Below are positions 24,747 through 36,673 of a DNA stretch of 64,000 nucleotides, one piece after another (positions within the stretch are counted from its first letter, which is position 1; each line of letters opens with the position of its first letter). The translations under genes were made by a program, and so were the position numbers. The notes below the pieces were generated by a model, which saw only the letters and a program-made list of their open reading frames with translations, had not been told where the DNA came from and did not search any database. The stretch covers positions 22,339,915 to 22,403,914 of the forward strand of contig CAIIXF020000001.1 in NCBI GenBank assembly GCA_903813345.2, read 5' to 3'. Source of the stretch: Owenia fusiformis (Eukaryota > Annelida > Polychaeta > Sabellida > Oweniidae).

Positions 24747-27382
24747 AATATTGCTATAAACAAACAACTTTTGTGTGCAGCGATTTTCCAAATTTCCAAA
24801 ACGGAAACGTTCATACTATAGTTACAAAACACCGGAAAGCGAATAAAACATGAAATTTATCGTTTATCCATTGCTTATTGATAACATTTTGTAAACTAGA
24901 GAATGAATGATCAACCGGAATGCAGATTATTGCATTCAAGTGTGCATCAATGTGTCAAATAAGAGAAATAGAGAGACATATGTCGGACAAAAAGGGATCA
25001 GGTAACCGGAACATGCGCAGTAAATCGACTCAGTGGCAATCGGCGTGAAATTTAAAAAAAAGAAAAACATTTCTACCTTTACAGATAATTTAGGTAAAGT
25101 ATATATTATTATTCGATATTAAAGCCTTTGGAGTTAGATTTAATTATATTACACTTACGAGTCATATTTAGAATGCATAGGTATTCATTATAGTCTCATG
25201 TTTATTATTCAGAAAAAGCTCTCTTGAAAGCCCATCAGCAAAAATGAAACCGGCAAAATTTCATTCATATGACGCCATAATAAGCATAGATTGTAAAATT
25301 GTAACAAACTGTGACACACCAATGATTTTAAGATTGAGATTGCGTCATATAATCGATCTACAATAAAATATTTATTATATTTTCGACTCTTTGCACCACT
25401 CTCTGTTATGAGACAATTTGAGGTCCTGTTGAGAACTTTTCGGGTTCTGCGCATTCAAAAGAACCACATGTTATATTTCAAAAGTAAAAAATATCTACTT
25501 TACGTTAGCTACGCACATATTTTTTACCTCAATTGATTCTAAACACCAGCCTAAACTTTCTCTCGGATCCAAAACAAAAAAGTTCTGGCAGTCTCAAATT
25601 AGTACACAGAACACACTTCAATCTTTAAATCGGCCAGTTATTCAAAATGTCCATCAACTTCGTGTGTATTTTCGTTTTATATGTAATCTCATTTTGATTT
25701 TGCTTGGCTTTGGAATAAACCGAATGTAACCTCACTTCTAAATGATAGAATCCATAAAGAAATCCAGGTAAGAAATAAGTGTATACATAGCGTCTTAATT
25801 ATACGATTTTGAAGAATAATGTTAGCTTGAATCAGGGTTCCTCAAAGGTCACAACCACACTGCAGAGTAGGCGTGGCACATTGATAACTATTTACCTTTG
25901 TTGATTATAAACTATAGTGACTTTGTTCCCTCAAGGTTACAAAAAGTCTCATCAATCTCTTATTATAAAGGGTTAAAGGTCACTTTAGAATTTAAAAGTA
26001 CAAACAGTTAGTCCAAAATGTTCACCAAAGATATTTGAAATGAAATGCTAAGAAATACTTTTCAAACGTTGCGTAAGCAAACATTCATGGACCATGGTAT
26101 ATGAGTGAATTAACAATGAAATCAAAACATTTATGCAGTTTCTAAATCGAGTTAGAAATATGCAGAAAGCTTTTTATTTGATTGATGATGGGTCGGACCT
26201 AAGATGCTGAATGGTTTCTTTTCATTGACTTGCTGCATATTTGCTACTTTTTATGAAATGCAATAAGTTATTGATGCAAGCAGAGGAGTTAACATTGAAA
26301 TCTTAGTGCCCGTCATTAAAAATTTTGAATAAAACTGAAAATAAAGGATCCTGAATATTTCAATAAATTTTTTAATCATTGGTACATCTGTATGGGACTT
26401 ACTGGATCATATTCACATTAAGATCTCATATTTTACCAGTAATTTTAATAGTGATTGCAGAACAATAATACAATCATCATAAATTATGATGTATGGTCAT
26501 AAAATAAATACAATATATTTTTTCAGAGTTTGTACACAAATAAATTAAATGGAAGGTGGTGGTAAGATAACTAGCTAACAGTGTTAATATGGTTGTATAA
26601 GGGTGAACTTTAGATCTTGGAAAAGAAAGACCTATGAACTAATTCTAAGTTGTGCAAAGAAAAACATTTAGATAATGCCTCGTCGGTCACATTTGTTCCA
26701 ACCCATCTGCTGCCGCCTGGCCAATTGAGTCAGACCAAATGTGACTCAGGCATTGATCAGTATGTGTAGGCTTGAGAAAGAAAAAGTTTGATTGTTTTGA
26801 AAAAAAAGATGTGTAAGAGTATAAGGTCCTAATTACCGACGACTCTCGAGATCTTGTATAGCCTAAGATTGATACGCAGGAATTAATATTTATGATATTG
26901 TTTGTATTTTTACTTCACGTTCTTGTTTAAATAACTGTTAGGATGTTTATAATAATTAAGCCTTTGTTTCCTTTAATCTCTCTAATTGCAGGACATTACA
27001 TAATTGTTAAACGTTATGATATTAAGTTCACAGTTAAACTGTTTAATTAACCAATTAAATTGTTAAATATCTGCGAAATTCAAATATTAATTATTTAATT
27101 GTGTAAATGTTGCACATGCTTAATTTAACTTATATATCAAACTGAAATCGTTTAATTAAGTAAAGAATCAAACTTTTCTGTAAAAATGATCACATCAGTT
27201 TATGAATATTTTTAGATTTTGGAGAACCCACATGTATTTCAAGTCTTGAACTAGATATTGATGATTTTAACTCTCGCCTGAGTTTTGATGATTTTAACGA
27301 GCCAGCAAACTGTACAGCAGAGAGACTAGATAACAACACTGACTTCACCAACCATTTATTAACAAGCGCCACTTGCATCATC
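24747..27382. other. Intergenic region between SF3B5 and RCC1 (divergent promoters)
   Basis: About 2.6 kb between two divergently transcribed genes, so both promoters should lie here. I see no supported gene. A small imperfect hairpin around 26674-26753 (GTCACATTTG / CAAATGTGAC) looks like a MITE relic. 27000-27160 is very AT-rich with repeated GTTTAATTAA. A frame open from 27206 into the RCC1 start is reported as a finding. Confidence 0.5.
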
Positions 27383-30300
27383 ATGCCTGCTCCACGTGGA
27401 AGAAAGAGGGGCAGTACAGCTACACCTGTGGCCAATAAGGGAGGGGCAGATAGTCAACCAGCTAAGAGAACCAAAAGTAAGTTTTTTATGCCCTAACACA
27501 CACTTTCCTCGAGTTAGTAAGTAAATTTCTGGATTCATTTAGGAATAGGCTTATTACGTCACCAACAGGAGCGGCGACATATTATTATAGTCTCCAACTT
27601 TTTTGTGGATGGTATTTGGCAGTTCATGGTTGGTTTTTGGCATTTGGCATCTGTAACAAATGACAGATGATAACATTTTCTATGCTGATGCCTCTGTAAG
27701 ATTAGAGAAGACTTCAAAAATTCAATATCAGACAAAGCACAATTTCCATTGCTATCTAGCATGATTACTAGTTTTCTGTATTCAATATTGAAATTATCAT
27801 GTCATCACCAGAAATGGTGACATATTGTTATGGTCTCAGACTCTTTTGTGGATAACAAATGGCAGGTGGTGACAATTTGCATGTTAATGCCTTGTTTTAT
27901 AAACTTTGGTTATTATTTTTGAATGAACCTTATGTTTTGTTCCAGTTTACCACCGCTCCCACCAGAAGTTGTCGGGGACAGTTCTGGCCTGTGGAGAGGG
28001 AGATGTCGGTCAGCTAGGGATGGGGGAGAATATACTGGATCGTACTAAACCAGGAAAGGTGGCGCTACCATCTCCTGTCATACAAGCTGTAGCTGGTGGC
28101 ATGCACACAGTTTGTTTGTTAGAGAATGGAGAGGTAGGCATCTCTGTTTTCTTTAAAATATTTCTATTCACCCCAAAAAAAATTTAGAATTGTTGCTCTG
28201 AAAAAATCTGAGTTGAGGTGAACCTTTCAGTAAATTGCCGAGTAATTATCACTTAGAAAAAAACAAGTTGCTTATGCAAAAGGAGGATTCAAGTCACATC
28301 AAAAGCAGCACATGGTTTTTTTTCATCGATAAAAAATAAGAATCGCATATCGAAATTTGCTGGATATCTGGATCGGTTAATTCAGAAATACTTAATCGGT
28401 ATTGCTGGTTTCTAGATCTACACATTTGGTTGCAATGATGATGGAGCATTGGGCCACGATACATCTGAAGATGGCAGTGAGATGTCCCCAGCAAAAGTAG
28501 AAAACTTGGGTGCTAAGATTATAATGGTGTCGGCAGGGGATAGCCACACGGCAGCCTTGGCAGATGATGGGAGGGTCTACATATGGGGAGCTTTCAGGGT
28601 AGGTATTCCCTAACTTCCTTTTTACTTTCTAAGATAGAAACTCCTGTATTTTAGAACATTGCACTGGGATCCCAATGTTTTTTGGGGATGAATTTACTGC
28701 AGTACTTGTTTGAATTCACCGATCAGATTTTTGTTGTTAGATGACTTCTTGTACTCAGATAACCAGTTTTAATGAGAAACTGTCGTAAAGTTGTCATCAG
28801 AAAATGTTCAGAAACAGTTCTTAACCATTCTAAACGTTCATGAAAAATATTTCAATGCTATACAAGTTAGAGTAATTTAATTGTTTATATTATTTTCTAG
28901 GATGCAAATGGTATGATGGGAATGCTCGCTGCGGGGAAGACAGAAAACACTCCTGTTCCCATCTTAGAAGACAAAACAATCGTCAAGATTGCCTCAGGAG
29001 GAGATTTTCTGGTCTGTTTATCAGATGCTGGGGAGATTTTTACCCTAGGTACATTTTCAAGATGCTGTCTCGTATCTAAGATCCTACCTTTTCATAGCTA
29101 TTAAACCCATCATACATGACCTTGTATCACAAAAAAGATGTTACTATTTTTGTACATCCACTCCATTGAAACTAAGTCAGTGTGTGAAAAATAACAGCTC
29201 TGCATGCTATATTCTATTAGGGATGAAAAATCCAGCAATTCATAGTTTAATCAATCTCCATTTCCTCTCTTGTACTCTTATAAGATGTCGATGCTTGATT
29301 ATGTTTCTAGGGTGTGCAGAGCAGGGTCAGTTAGGACGTGTAGCAGAATGTTTTTCACAGCGAGGGGGTAGAAAAGGATTAGGTGAGTATTTATCATGTC
29401 TCATATCAGAATTTATGTACTCCCGCCTAGACCACTTAACAAAAGGTGTGCTTTTGGGAGGATACATTTATATTTGCATACTCTTTGGCTCATTAAGATA
29501 TAGGCTCACGGGGAGACTTGTAAAATAATTTCAAGATTAAATGATCCCAAATCCTTTACACAGATGTTATTTTCTACAGTCGGGGGAATATCATGGCAAA
29601 ATATGTTAATCATGATTGATTCTTTTCTTTTTCCAGACCTGATATTATTACCAGGAGAGGTTCATTTTAAAAAAAGCAAAGGATCCAAACGGAAATTTTC
29701 AGATATCTGGGTGTCCACGTACTCAACATATGCCCAAGTAGCTGACACTAATGAGATTTATGCATGGGGTCTTAATAACTATTACCAGCTAGGTGAGTAT
29801 AGATGGCAATCAACTAGATTTAACATACTTTAAAGTGGGTTTCAAATGTTTCAACTTGTTCTCTGTAAAATATGAGCATTTAAGGAATATGTACATTGAA
29901 AGAAAATATGAATGTTGTTGTTTGTTTTGTGAAATGTCTTGCACGTTACTCTACTGAATCATAATATTTTTCAATCATTGACCCAGATGGTTATACCATG
30001 ACAATGTTTAGACCAATCAGATAGATAGCAGCATGAGTCATATATGCATATTCTAGACTATCCAGGTCTGGTAGTTTTTGAGAACAAAACAGCTATTATA
30101 CTTTTTGTTGTATGGTTCCAGGTATTAATGATTTGTCAAACCGTTTCGTCCCTACAAGGGTGCCATCTTTTGATGGAAAGGAATGGCTCTCTATCAGTGG
30201 AGGTCAGCACCATCTGGTGGCACTTGACTCAGAAGGTAAATGTTTTAAAAGAAATCAGAAAATGAGGAAATACAATAAGATGAAATACATGAACACACAT

Positions 30301-31515
30301 GAAGAAAGTGAAAACATAAAAGCAGATCTTCCAGAATATCGGATATGGATCCATGTATTGAATGTTTCAATTAATACCTGAACAACAGTCAAACCCATCA
30401 TTCAGGCACTAGTTTGGGTTAATTATTTTTACAACTTCCGTATCTTATATTCTAGGAAAGGTGTATACATTAGGCAGAGGAACCTATGGGCAGTTAGGAT
30501 TGGGTGAAGACGTCAAGGCAGAAATAGCAAAGCCAACTGTCAATGAAAAACTAAATAACAAGTGTGTTTGCATCGCAACTGGTTCAGCAGTGTCCTTTGC
30601 AATAGATGAACAAGGTATGCATGCTACAATTCAGTGAATATGTATCGCAAATATTTTGATCAATTTTATGTCAGCACCACAAGTGGTGTTCAGCAGTTGT
30701 TTGGTGGTGTTTGGCTGCCACTGTCTTTAACAAATGGTAGGTGGTGATATTTTGCATGTTAATGCCTTGTTATGTATATATTTTGAGCAGTCAAACCAAT
30801 TAATTAGATTGAATATGTCTAGAAACTTAAAATGCAAAAATGGATATACATGTATAGTAACATACTATGTATGGTAAAAACAAGGTATCAATCCAATTAA
30901 CTTTCTCGCTATCCGTCAATAGAGCAAGATAATAGATGCATTATATTGAGACTTATTTTCGTAAAATCAATCACTGCATTATGACAGATGTAAATGTATC
31001 AGTGATGTCCTTTAAACCTTACGTTTTATATTCCAGGTATTTGTTATGGCTGGGGTATGGGAACTAGTAAACAGCTAGCTCAGACTGAAGACGATGACTG
31101 TTTTGAACCAACCATTCTACAAGGAAAGCAGCTAGAAAACAAGTAGGAGACTAAGTTTGAATTTAAGAAGCTCCAAATGATTGAAATGACTAAACATAAA
31201 AGTTTCTCTTGTTACTGAGAGATATCTTGATGACCTTGTCCTTGACATACCCTCGTGTTTTTGAATTTACAATTAAATCAAATATACACAAGACAATTTA
31301 GCAAAATAAAATAAATATTTTCTTTACGATAAAATCACTATTGAAATCTGTAATACTGTATATCCTGATGTGTGTTCTCAGATGTACTCATATTGATAAT
31401 TAAACTTGCCATTATATCTCTTTCCTTGGTTTAATGTTAGAAACTGTATTTCAGGAAAACTATAGCTGTATCTTCAGGAGGTCAGCATACAGTCTTACTG
31501 GTAACAGATAAATGA
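27383..31515 (+). CDS. RCC1: RCC1, regulator of chromosome condensation (Ran GEF)
   Basis: Chromatin-bound guanine-nucleotide exchange factor that makes Ran-GTP in the nucleus. Ten coding exons: 27383-27476, 27946-28133, 28416-28598, 28901-29048, 29311-29382, 29637-29792, 30122-30235, 30456-30614, 31037-31142, 31455-31515. All have AG/GT borders and agreeing phases, giving 426 aa (human 421). The N-terminal tail is basic ([15 protein letters not shown]), as for the DNA/histone-binding and import tail. RCC1 repeats of the seven-bladed propeller follow: [85 protein letters not shown], and the closing [11 protein letters not shown]. Poly(A) signal at 31714. Introns 1 and 8 carry copies of a dispersed repeat. 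Intact. Confidence 0.97.
27557..27690 (+). repeat. Dispersed repeat family B, copy 1 (RCC1 intron 1)
   Basis: Begins GTCACCAACAGGAGCGG and ends near AACAAATGACAGATGAT; matches the other six copies through the TTTGTGGATGGTATTTGGC and CATTTTC..ATG..GATGCC blocks. Diverged. Confidence 0.65.
27796..27900 (+). repeat. Dispersed repeat family B, copy 2 (RCC1 intron 1)
   Basis: Contains GTCATCACCAGAAATGGTG, AACAAATGGCAGGTGGTGAC and GCATGTTAATGCCTTGTTT, the clearest form of the family core. Confidence 0.8.
30669..30775 (+). repeat. Dispersed repeat family B, copy 3 (RCC1 intron 8)
   Basis: GTCAGCACCACAAGTGGTG at the start and GCATGTTAATGCCTTGTTA at the end. Confidence 0.8.
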
Positions 31516-31713
31516 TTAACATCAGTGAAACAACTTATAATTGATTGTGTCGTCCATGAACCATATTGACAATGATTGAGGAAATCTGTCTTATATGAGT
31601 TGAAAGAAACGGGAAAATTTAGATTTTCTTCGTAATGGCAGTATCCAGTCAGTTCCAATTTTTATCAATGAATCTGTTTTTGTAAAGATGTAAAGTGAAA
31701 TCATGTCAATGGA

Positions 31714-31719
31714 AATAAA
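31714..31719 (+). terminator. Poly(A) signal of RCC1
   Basis: AATAAA about 200 bp after the RCC1 stop codon. Confidence 0.6.
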
Positions 31720-32185
31720 AACATTAGATATCAATTTTGGAAAAAGAAGACATGATATTTTTCAAATATATTTTTATAAAAAATGTATGCATGTAGCCTG
31801 CTCAAATATTGTGAAAGCTTGATAAGTTTTGAACCCTGCAGCTTAATTATGTCAATCAGATTCAGTTTTGCTCAACATTAGATTAAATTGTGAAATTATT
31901 AGTTATTTAATCAATGTTTTAATAATGTATTAATCAAACAGAAAGTCAGTTGTATTTGATGAGTATATGAATTATATTCTCTTTTCTGTAAATTGTTTTC
32001 TCAATTTGCCTGAAGAGGCTTTATCCATTCAAAGCATACTTTCAGAACACAATAGGATGTAACGATATATGTAATCACTCTGATAATATGTAGGAGTTAA
32101 AGTCTGATCAACCATGATTGATTGTTTAGACTTTGTACTGCGAATCATAGGACAGTGTTATGGTCAATGTGAGCATACAATATAC

Positions 32186-32298
32186 AATATATTACAGACT
32201 ATCTACAAGCCCTTGTGACCCCCTCTCTTCTGTGTGAGAACTTGAGTAGTCAAGTAGAGGGGGGGGTCACTGGGTCTTGTAGATAAACTAAATATATT
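32186..32298. mobile_element. Hairpin MITE
   Basis: Two ~42-bp arms starting AATATATT are inverse complements (TATCTACAAG..C...GTGACCCCC against GGGGGTCAC...CTTGTAGATA). The spacer is ~30 bp. Non-coding. Confidence 0.75.
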
Positions 32299-33181
32299 GC
32301 ATATACATGTACAATATATATATCACTAATCAATCATAGTTTAGTGCTTTTGCCCTTTTTGCACATGGTGAACTATCAAAAAGCAAGAGCATTCAACTCA
32401 TAATATATTGTGAGGGCGTATAACTTTGCAATAAACAAAAGTGTAACAGCATGAATGTCTGAAACCATATATTTATTACATCGGTCAGAATTTCATCGCC
32501 AAGTTATATGTGAAAAATATAATTTTTTTAATCTGAAACTATAAGATGAAAATAACTCATAAAGGGCTACTCATTTTCATATTTACTTATTGTAACTGAC
32601 ATGACAATATTTCATCCATCAATAATCATTTTCCAATTTACCAACCTCGTCTTCGGGTTCTTTATTTAAAAATACCAAATTGAACCTACATTAAAGTTTT
32701 ATCTATCAAATTATCAAACCATAAAACATGTTGGCCTATCCAACTAGACTTATACAGAAATGCAACTAAATATTATGTATAATTTTCAATGTCATATTGA
32801 TTTTAATTCTATTTATGAACTTATGATTTCTGCAATTTTAGTGTATTTGAGTAATGATAATGTATGAAAATGATCTAACTACAAAACTGTTAGATGCAAA
32901 ATCATGAGTTTATTATGGTGATTTTAAATGTAAATACTTTTTGTTGTGCTGTATAATGTAGATTTTTATGAAATCAATAAAAAAAACTATAGGCATAATA
33001 TAACTATATAGTTTGTCCAATATTCTATGATTGTCATAATGAACGACTGTCATACACAATGCTGTTAGGAGGAGTATAGAATGCAGACATCTAGATTGCA
33101 AAATCTCATACCCTAACATGTATGAGATTTTTTGTTTTGAGTACACAAACAAACGAAAAAAGGATTAAATCACAATCTTTG

Positions 33182-33634
33182 AAAGGCACCTATTTGCTAA
33201 AACTCCATTCACCTGTTTACCAGAGATAAGTTTCCTTGAATGGAAGAAAATGGGGACTCTTGACTGTTTTAGTTCCCCAGAAATTATTATTTTTGACCAA
33301 GTAAAAGTCTCTGTTGACTGCTTTTTAAGATATTTAGCCATTAATTTATTTCTATGCTTCATTGTTTAATGGCTCTACCTTGAGACAAGAAGACAAATGA
33401 AAATAAATCTTCTGTTCAACACTGTAAACGGCAATATGCCTGAATACATAAATGATATATTTGACAAGTATAGAAACCAATCCACAAGGGAATTGATAAA
33501 CAATTTTGAGTTAAGTTCCCTGCTCGTTGCACTGAAAAGTTCCGATACTTCAGTGTTTGAAATACCACAAAACATCACAAAAGTAACTAATAAAATGACA
33601 GACACACTGTTAAAGATTTTTTGTGTCAGCACCT
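33182..33634 (+). pseudogene. Decayed coding fragment, family uncertain
   Basis: One plus-strand frame runs about 150 codons with a single break, far longer than expected by chance in such AT-rich DNA. It then merges into a repeat-B copy at its 3' end. The distal part (MPEYINDIFDKYRNQSTREL) faintly resembles the segment after the reverse transcriptase in LINE ORF2 proteins, where a P.YL.DL......R..R pattern is common. This is weak. It could equally be a host-gene relic. No splice context or promoter is evident. Confidence 0.35.
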
Positions 33635-33712
33635 GAAGTGGTGACATGTTGTTATAATCTCCCAACTTTTTTATGGATGGTGTTTGGCTGGTTCGGTGTT
33701 CAGCATGTATGA
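33622..33712 (+). repeat. Dispersed repeat family B, copy 4
   Basis: GTCAGCACCTGAAGTGGTGACATG followed by TTTTATGGATGGTGTTTGGC; the 3' half of the family is missing. Confidence 0.7.
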
Positions 33713-34511
33713 ATAGTATTGAAGTTAAAAGATAATCTGTTTTCAATCGGAGCGGGAACTTCATTTATCAAAATATCTTATTATTAGGTCACTGTTTTCA
33801 AGAAAAGCATGTCATTAGAATTTATAACAAGAAAAAAGTAGTTAAAGGACATTAAACATATATTTATCTTTAGTTTGAATGGCCTTATGTCCCCCTTATG
33901 CATGGGTCTTTATTGGCACAAATTGAGTATGACAATCCCAGAATGACGGATATTTCTGTCACAAATAAAATTCAAGAGATCAAAATTAGATTAAAAACCT
34001 TTAAATCAATACAAAAGGCGATTTAAGTTAGTTTTCACACTGGTCCAAAAGTTTTGCCATATTAAAACTACGAACATATAGTTCAATTTTTTGCGTTCAT
34101 AAATTTACTGCAACACCGCCATATTTAGAAGGCTGACCTTGCTGTATGTTGCAGAAAGTTTTTTGCGAAGTATTATTCCTTCTTAGCTACGCACCTTCAT
34201 GGATTATTTATGAATTGATGTGTGCCTTACATTAGACATTGTCCGTAGCTATCGATCGATATCTCAGTAAGTTTCTTTACTAAACGACATAGCCTAGATT
34301 TCTGTTCCATTTTTTATTCAAACCAGAAACAAATTTTCACATGGATGATGGATGCTGCTTCCTCTGTCACATAGATTTGAATCTGATTGGGAGTTCGGCC
34401 ACCAGTCTTTTACTAGAATCATTAGTCCTTCGCCGAGCTCCCCATTCAGCATAGACCCGGGAACATGTATAAATTGAGTCGAGTCCTACAATGTAAAATG
34501 GGCTGGGGTGC

Positions 34512-35568
34512 AAAAATAAATCCACATGCTATCTATTGCAAGACTTACGCCTGCCACAACCGTCGCCATGTTAATCAGTGTTTTTTAAGTAGCGCAAGGA
34601 TCCTGCCATGACCGTGGTAGTGTTATCGTGTAAGCCTGGTATAACCGTGACAGGCTGGTATAAGCGTGACAATGTTGTATTCTATTGCAAGGCCTGTCAT
34701 GACCCTGGAAGTGTTATCGTGGAAGCCTGGCGCGACCGTAGCCTTTATTGTGGTTTATAACCGAATGTGAATATTAATGTATAGTAGTAATTTTGATTTT
34801 GACATGATTAAGGTAGTTAAACACCATGATCATGGTATTAAACTGTTTAATTGTAATGAGGATCATTTAAAATTGTTAAGGATATTCCTGGCATTAATGT
34901 CATACATATTTACTAGTCATTGCAATACATTATAACGGTCATAGTAGAACTAAGCCTAAATCTCTACATTACCACCCTCATACCTGGCCTTGCAATACTA
35001 TATTACATTGTCACGGCCATACCAGGCTTTGCGATCCCATAATACATTGTCATGGTCATGCCAGGTTTTCAAATACACATTGTCACGGTCAATTATAGCA
35101 ATCATAAATTTCTACATCACCACTCTCATACCCGAACTTGGAATACTATATCACATTGCCATGGCGGTCATACTAAGCCTTGCAATACTATATTACATTG
35201 GCATGGTCATGCCAGGCTTTGCAATACACATTGTCACGGTTATAGCAGTCCTAATTGTAAATTTCTACATTACCACTCTCATACTTGAACTTGCAATACT
35301 ATGTTACATTGTCACGGTCATGCCAGGCTTTGCAGTACTATATTACATTGTTACGGTCATACCAAGCCTTGCAGAACTATATTACATTGTCACGGTCATG
35401 GCAGGCATTGCAATATAATACTGCATTGTCGCGGTTATACCAGGCTTTCACGATAACATTACCACGGTCATGGCAGGATCCTTGCGCTACTTAAAAAACA
35501 CTGAATAACATGGTGACGGTTACGCCAGGCGTTAGTCTTGCAACAGATAGGGTCTCAATAAATCTCAA
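34512..35568. mobile_element. 1.06-kb foldback element filled with a minisatellite
   Basis: Arms 34512-34654 and 35428-35568 are inverse complements over ~140 bp at roughly 90 percent identity, including TTTTTTAAGTAGCGCAAGGATCCTGCCATGACCGTGGTA on the left. The interior (about 34950-35430) is a degenerate tandem array of ~38-bp units around TTGCAATACTATATTACATTGTCACGGTCATACCAGGC. The units keep the same CACGGTCAT / CCAGGC words as the arms. Open frames inside it are translations of the repeat, not genes. It resembles the foldback class of DNA transposons. Confidence 0.8.
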
Positions 35569-36673
35569 CCCTCAAAAGTTGTCATGAGCTAAATTCTAAG
35601 TTTCGTGTCTCAAACTCTCACAAGCGGTAGAAAAATAATTCCCATTGACTTTAAGTAGCACAATAAATGAACCCAAAGCTTCATACCTGCAAAAGTGCAA
35701 ATGATGGATAAATCCCTACCAAATCGAACGAATGTTTTCATGAATCGCCATGTTTGTGATCCAAGGAGGATTGATTCCCAGAATGCAACATCAGGTAACC
35801 TTATTTACTTGTGACAGATTTCAAAATGGTGGAACGGCATTTTGAAAGCTGACACAATCCACATTGCCGCATAATCTGGCTCCAAAATCACCTCAACATT
35901 TGAAGAGTCGGCATTAACATGTGAATTCCACTTCAGATTTTTAAGTTCTTATTTGTCATTATGGACACCAATTCCACTAATATATCTGGACTTACTAGGA
36001 TGGAGAAAATAGAGCACTGAATACACTGAGGTAAGAATTTATTACATGTGCGACAGCATGTTCCATAGCTTTTGTAATTCTTTATGGTGAGCACTGTAGT
36101 AACTACTGTAAGCTCTTCCTTACTCCTAGTCTTAGGACATGTCTAGGACTCATCTTGATTTTTTAGAGAACATAGTGGCATTCTTGGCCACAGGGCATTC
36201 CCGGACAAACCCTTGGTATCAGGTGAAGATCCGGGGCATTGTCAGATTTTTTACAATATATCACCACATCAATAACCTCATGTCAACTTAACAGTATGTG
36301 AAAGGTCCTTTGATGCCCTTAGGTTACATTGAAGATGGCTATAATCAAGTCTTAAGAAGCCATACATGTTTATAGCATACTATGTCAATTACATGTGATC
36401 ATGAATCTTCATGGAAATTTATTTTCAGATTTTTCGAGACTTCTTTCCCTGTATTTGCTACAATTTAGACTACAAATCATCACTTCTGATACAAGTTGGA
36501 GTTTTACAGAGTGCTGGTACGTTTTAACATTTGGGCTGGGCTTCTGATTCTTGACTTAACTTAAGTTGTTAAAATATGATAAAATTATATAAATCAGTTG
36601 AGCAATGCATGTTATTGGCAAGCATTAAGAGATGATATGTTTGTATGTTCCAGGGGCCTTTTTGGCAGGGACA

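Larger units (their letters stand above)
31516..36673. other. Intergenic region between RCC1 and the LOTUS gene
   Basis: RCC1 3' UTR, then about 4.8 kb with a hairpin MITE (32186-32298), a decayed coding fragment (33182-33634), a repeat-B copy and a 1.06-kb foldback element. A possible non-coding first exon of the LOTUS gene ends at a GTAAGA donor near 36031. A further splice acceptor at about 36653 lies 20 bp before that gene's ATG. Confidence 0.5.

Noticed and set aside
34990-35494. Open frames of up to 142 codons (hydrophobic, repetitive)
   Set aside because: They lie wholly inside the minisatellite of the foldback element; the unit length and lack of stops make repeated peptides in several frames.
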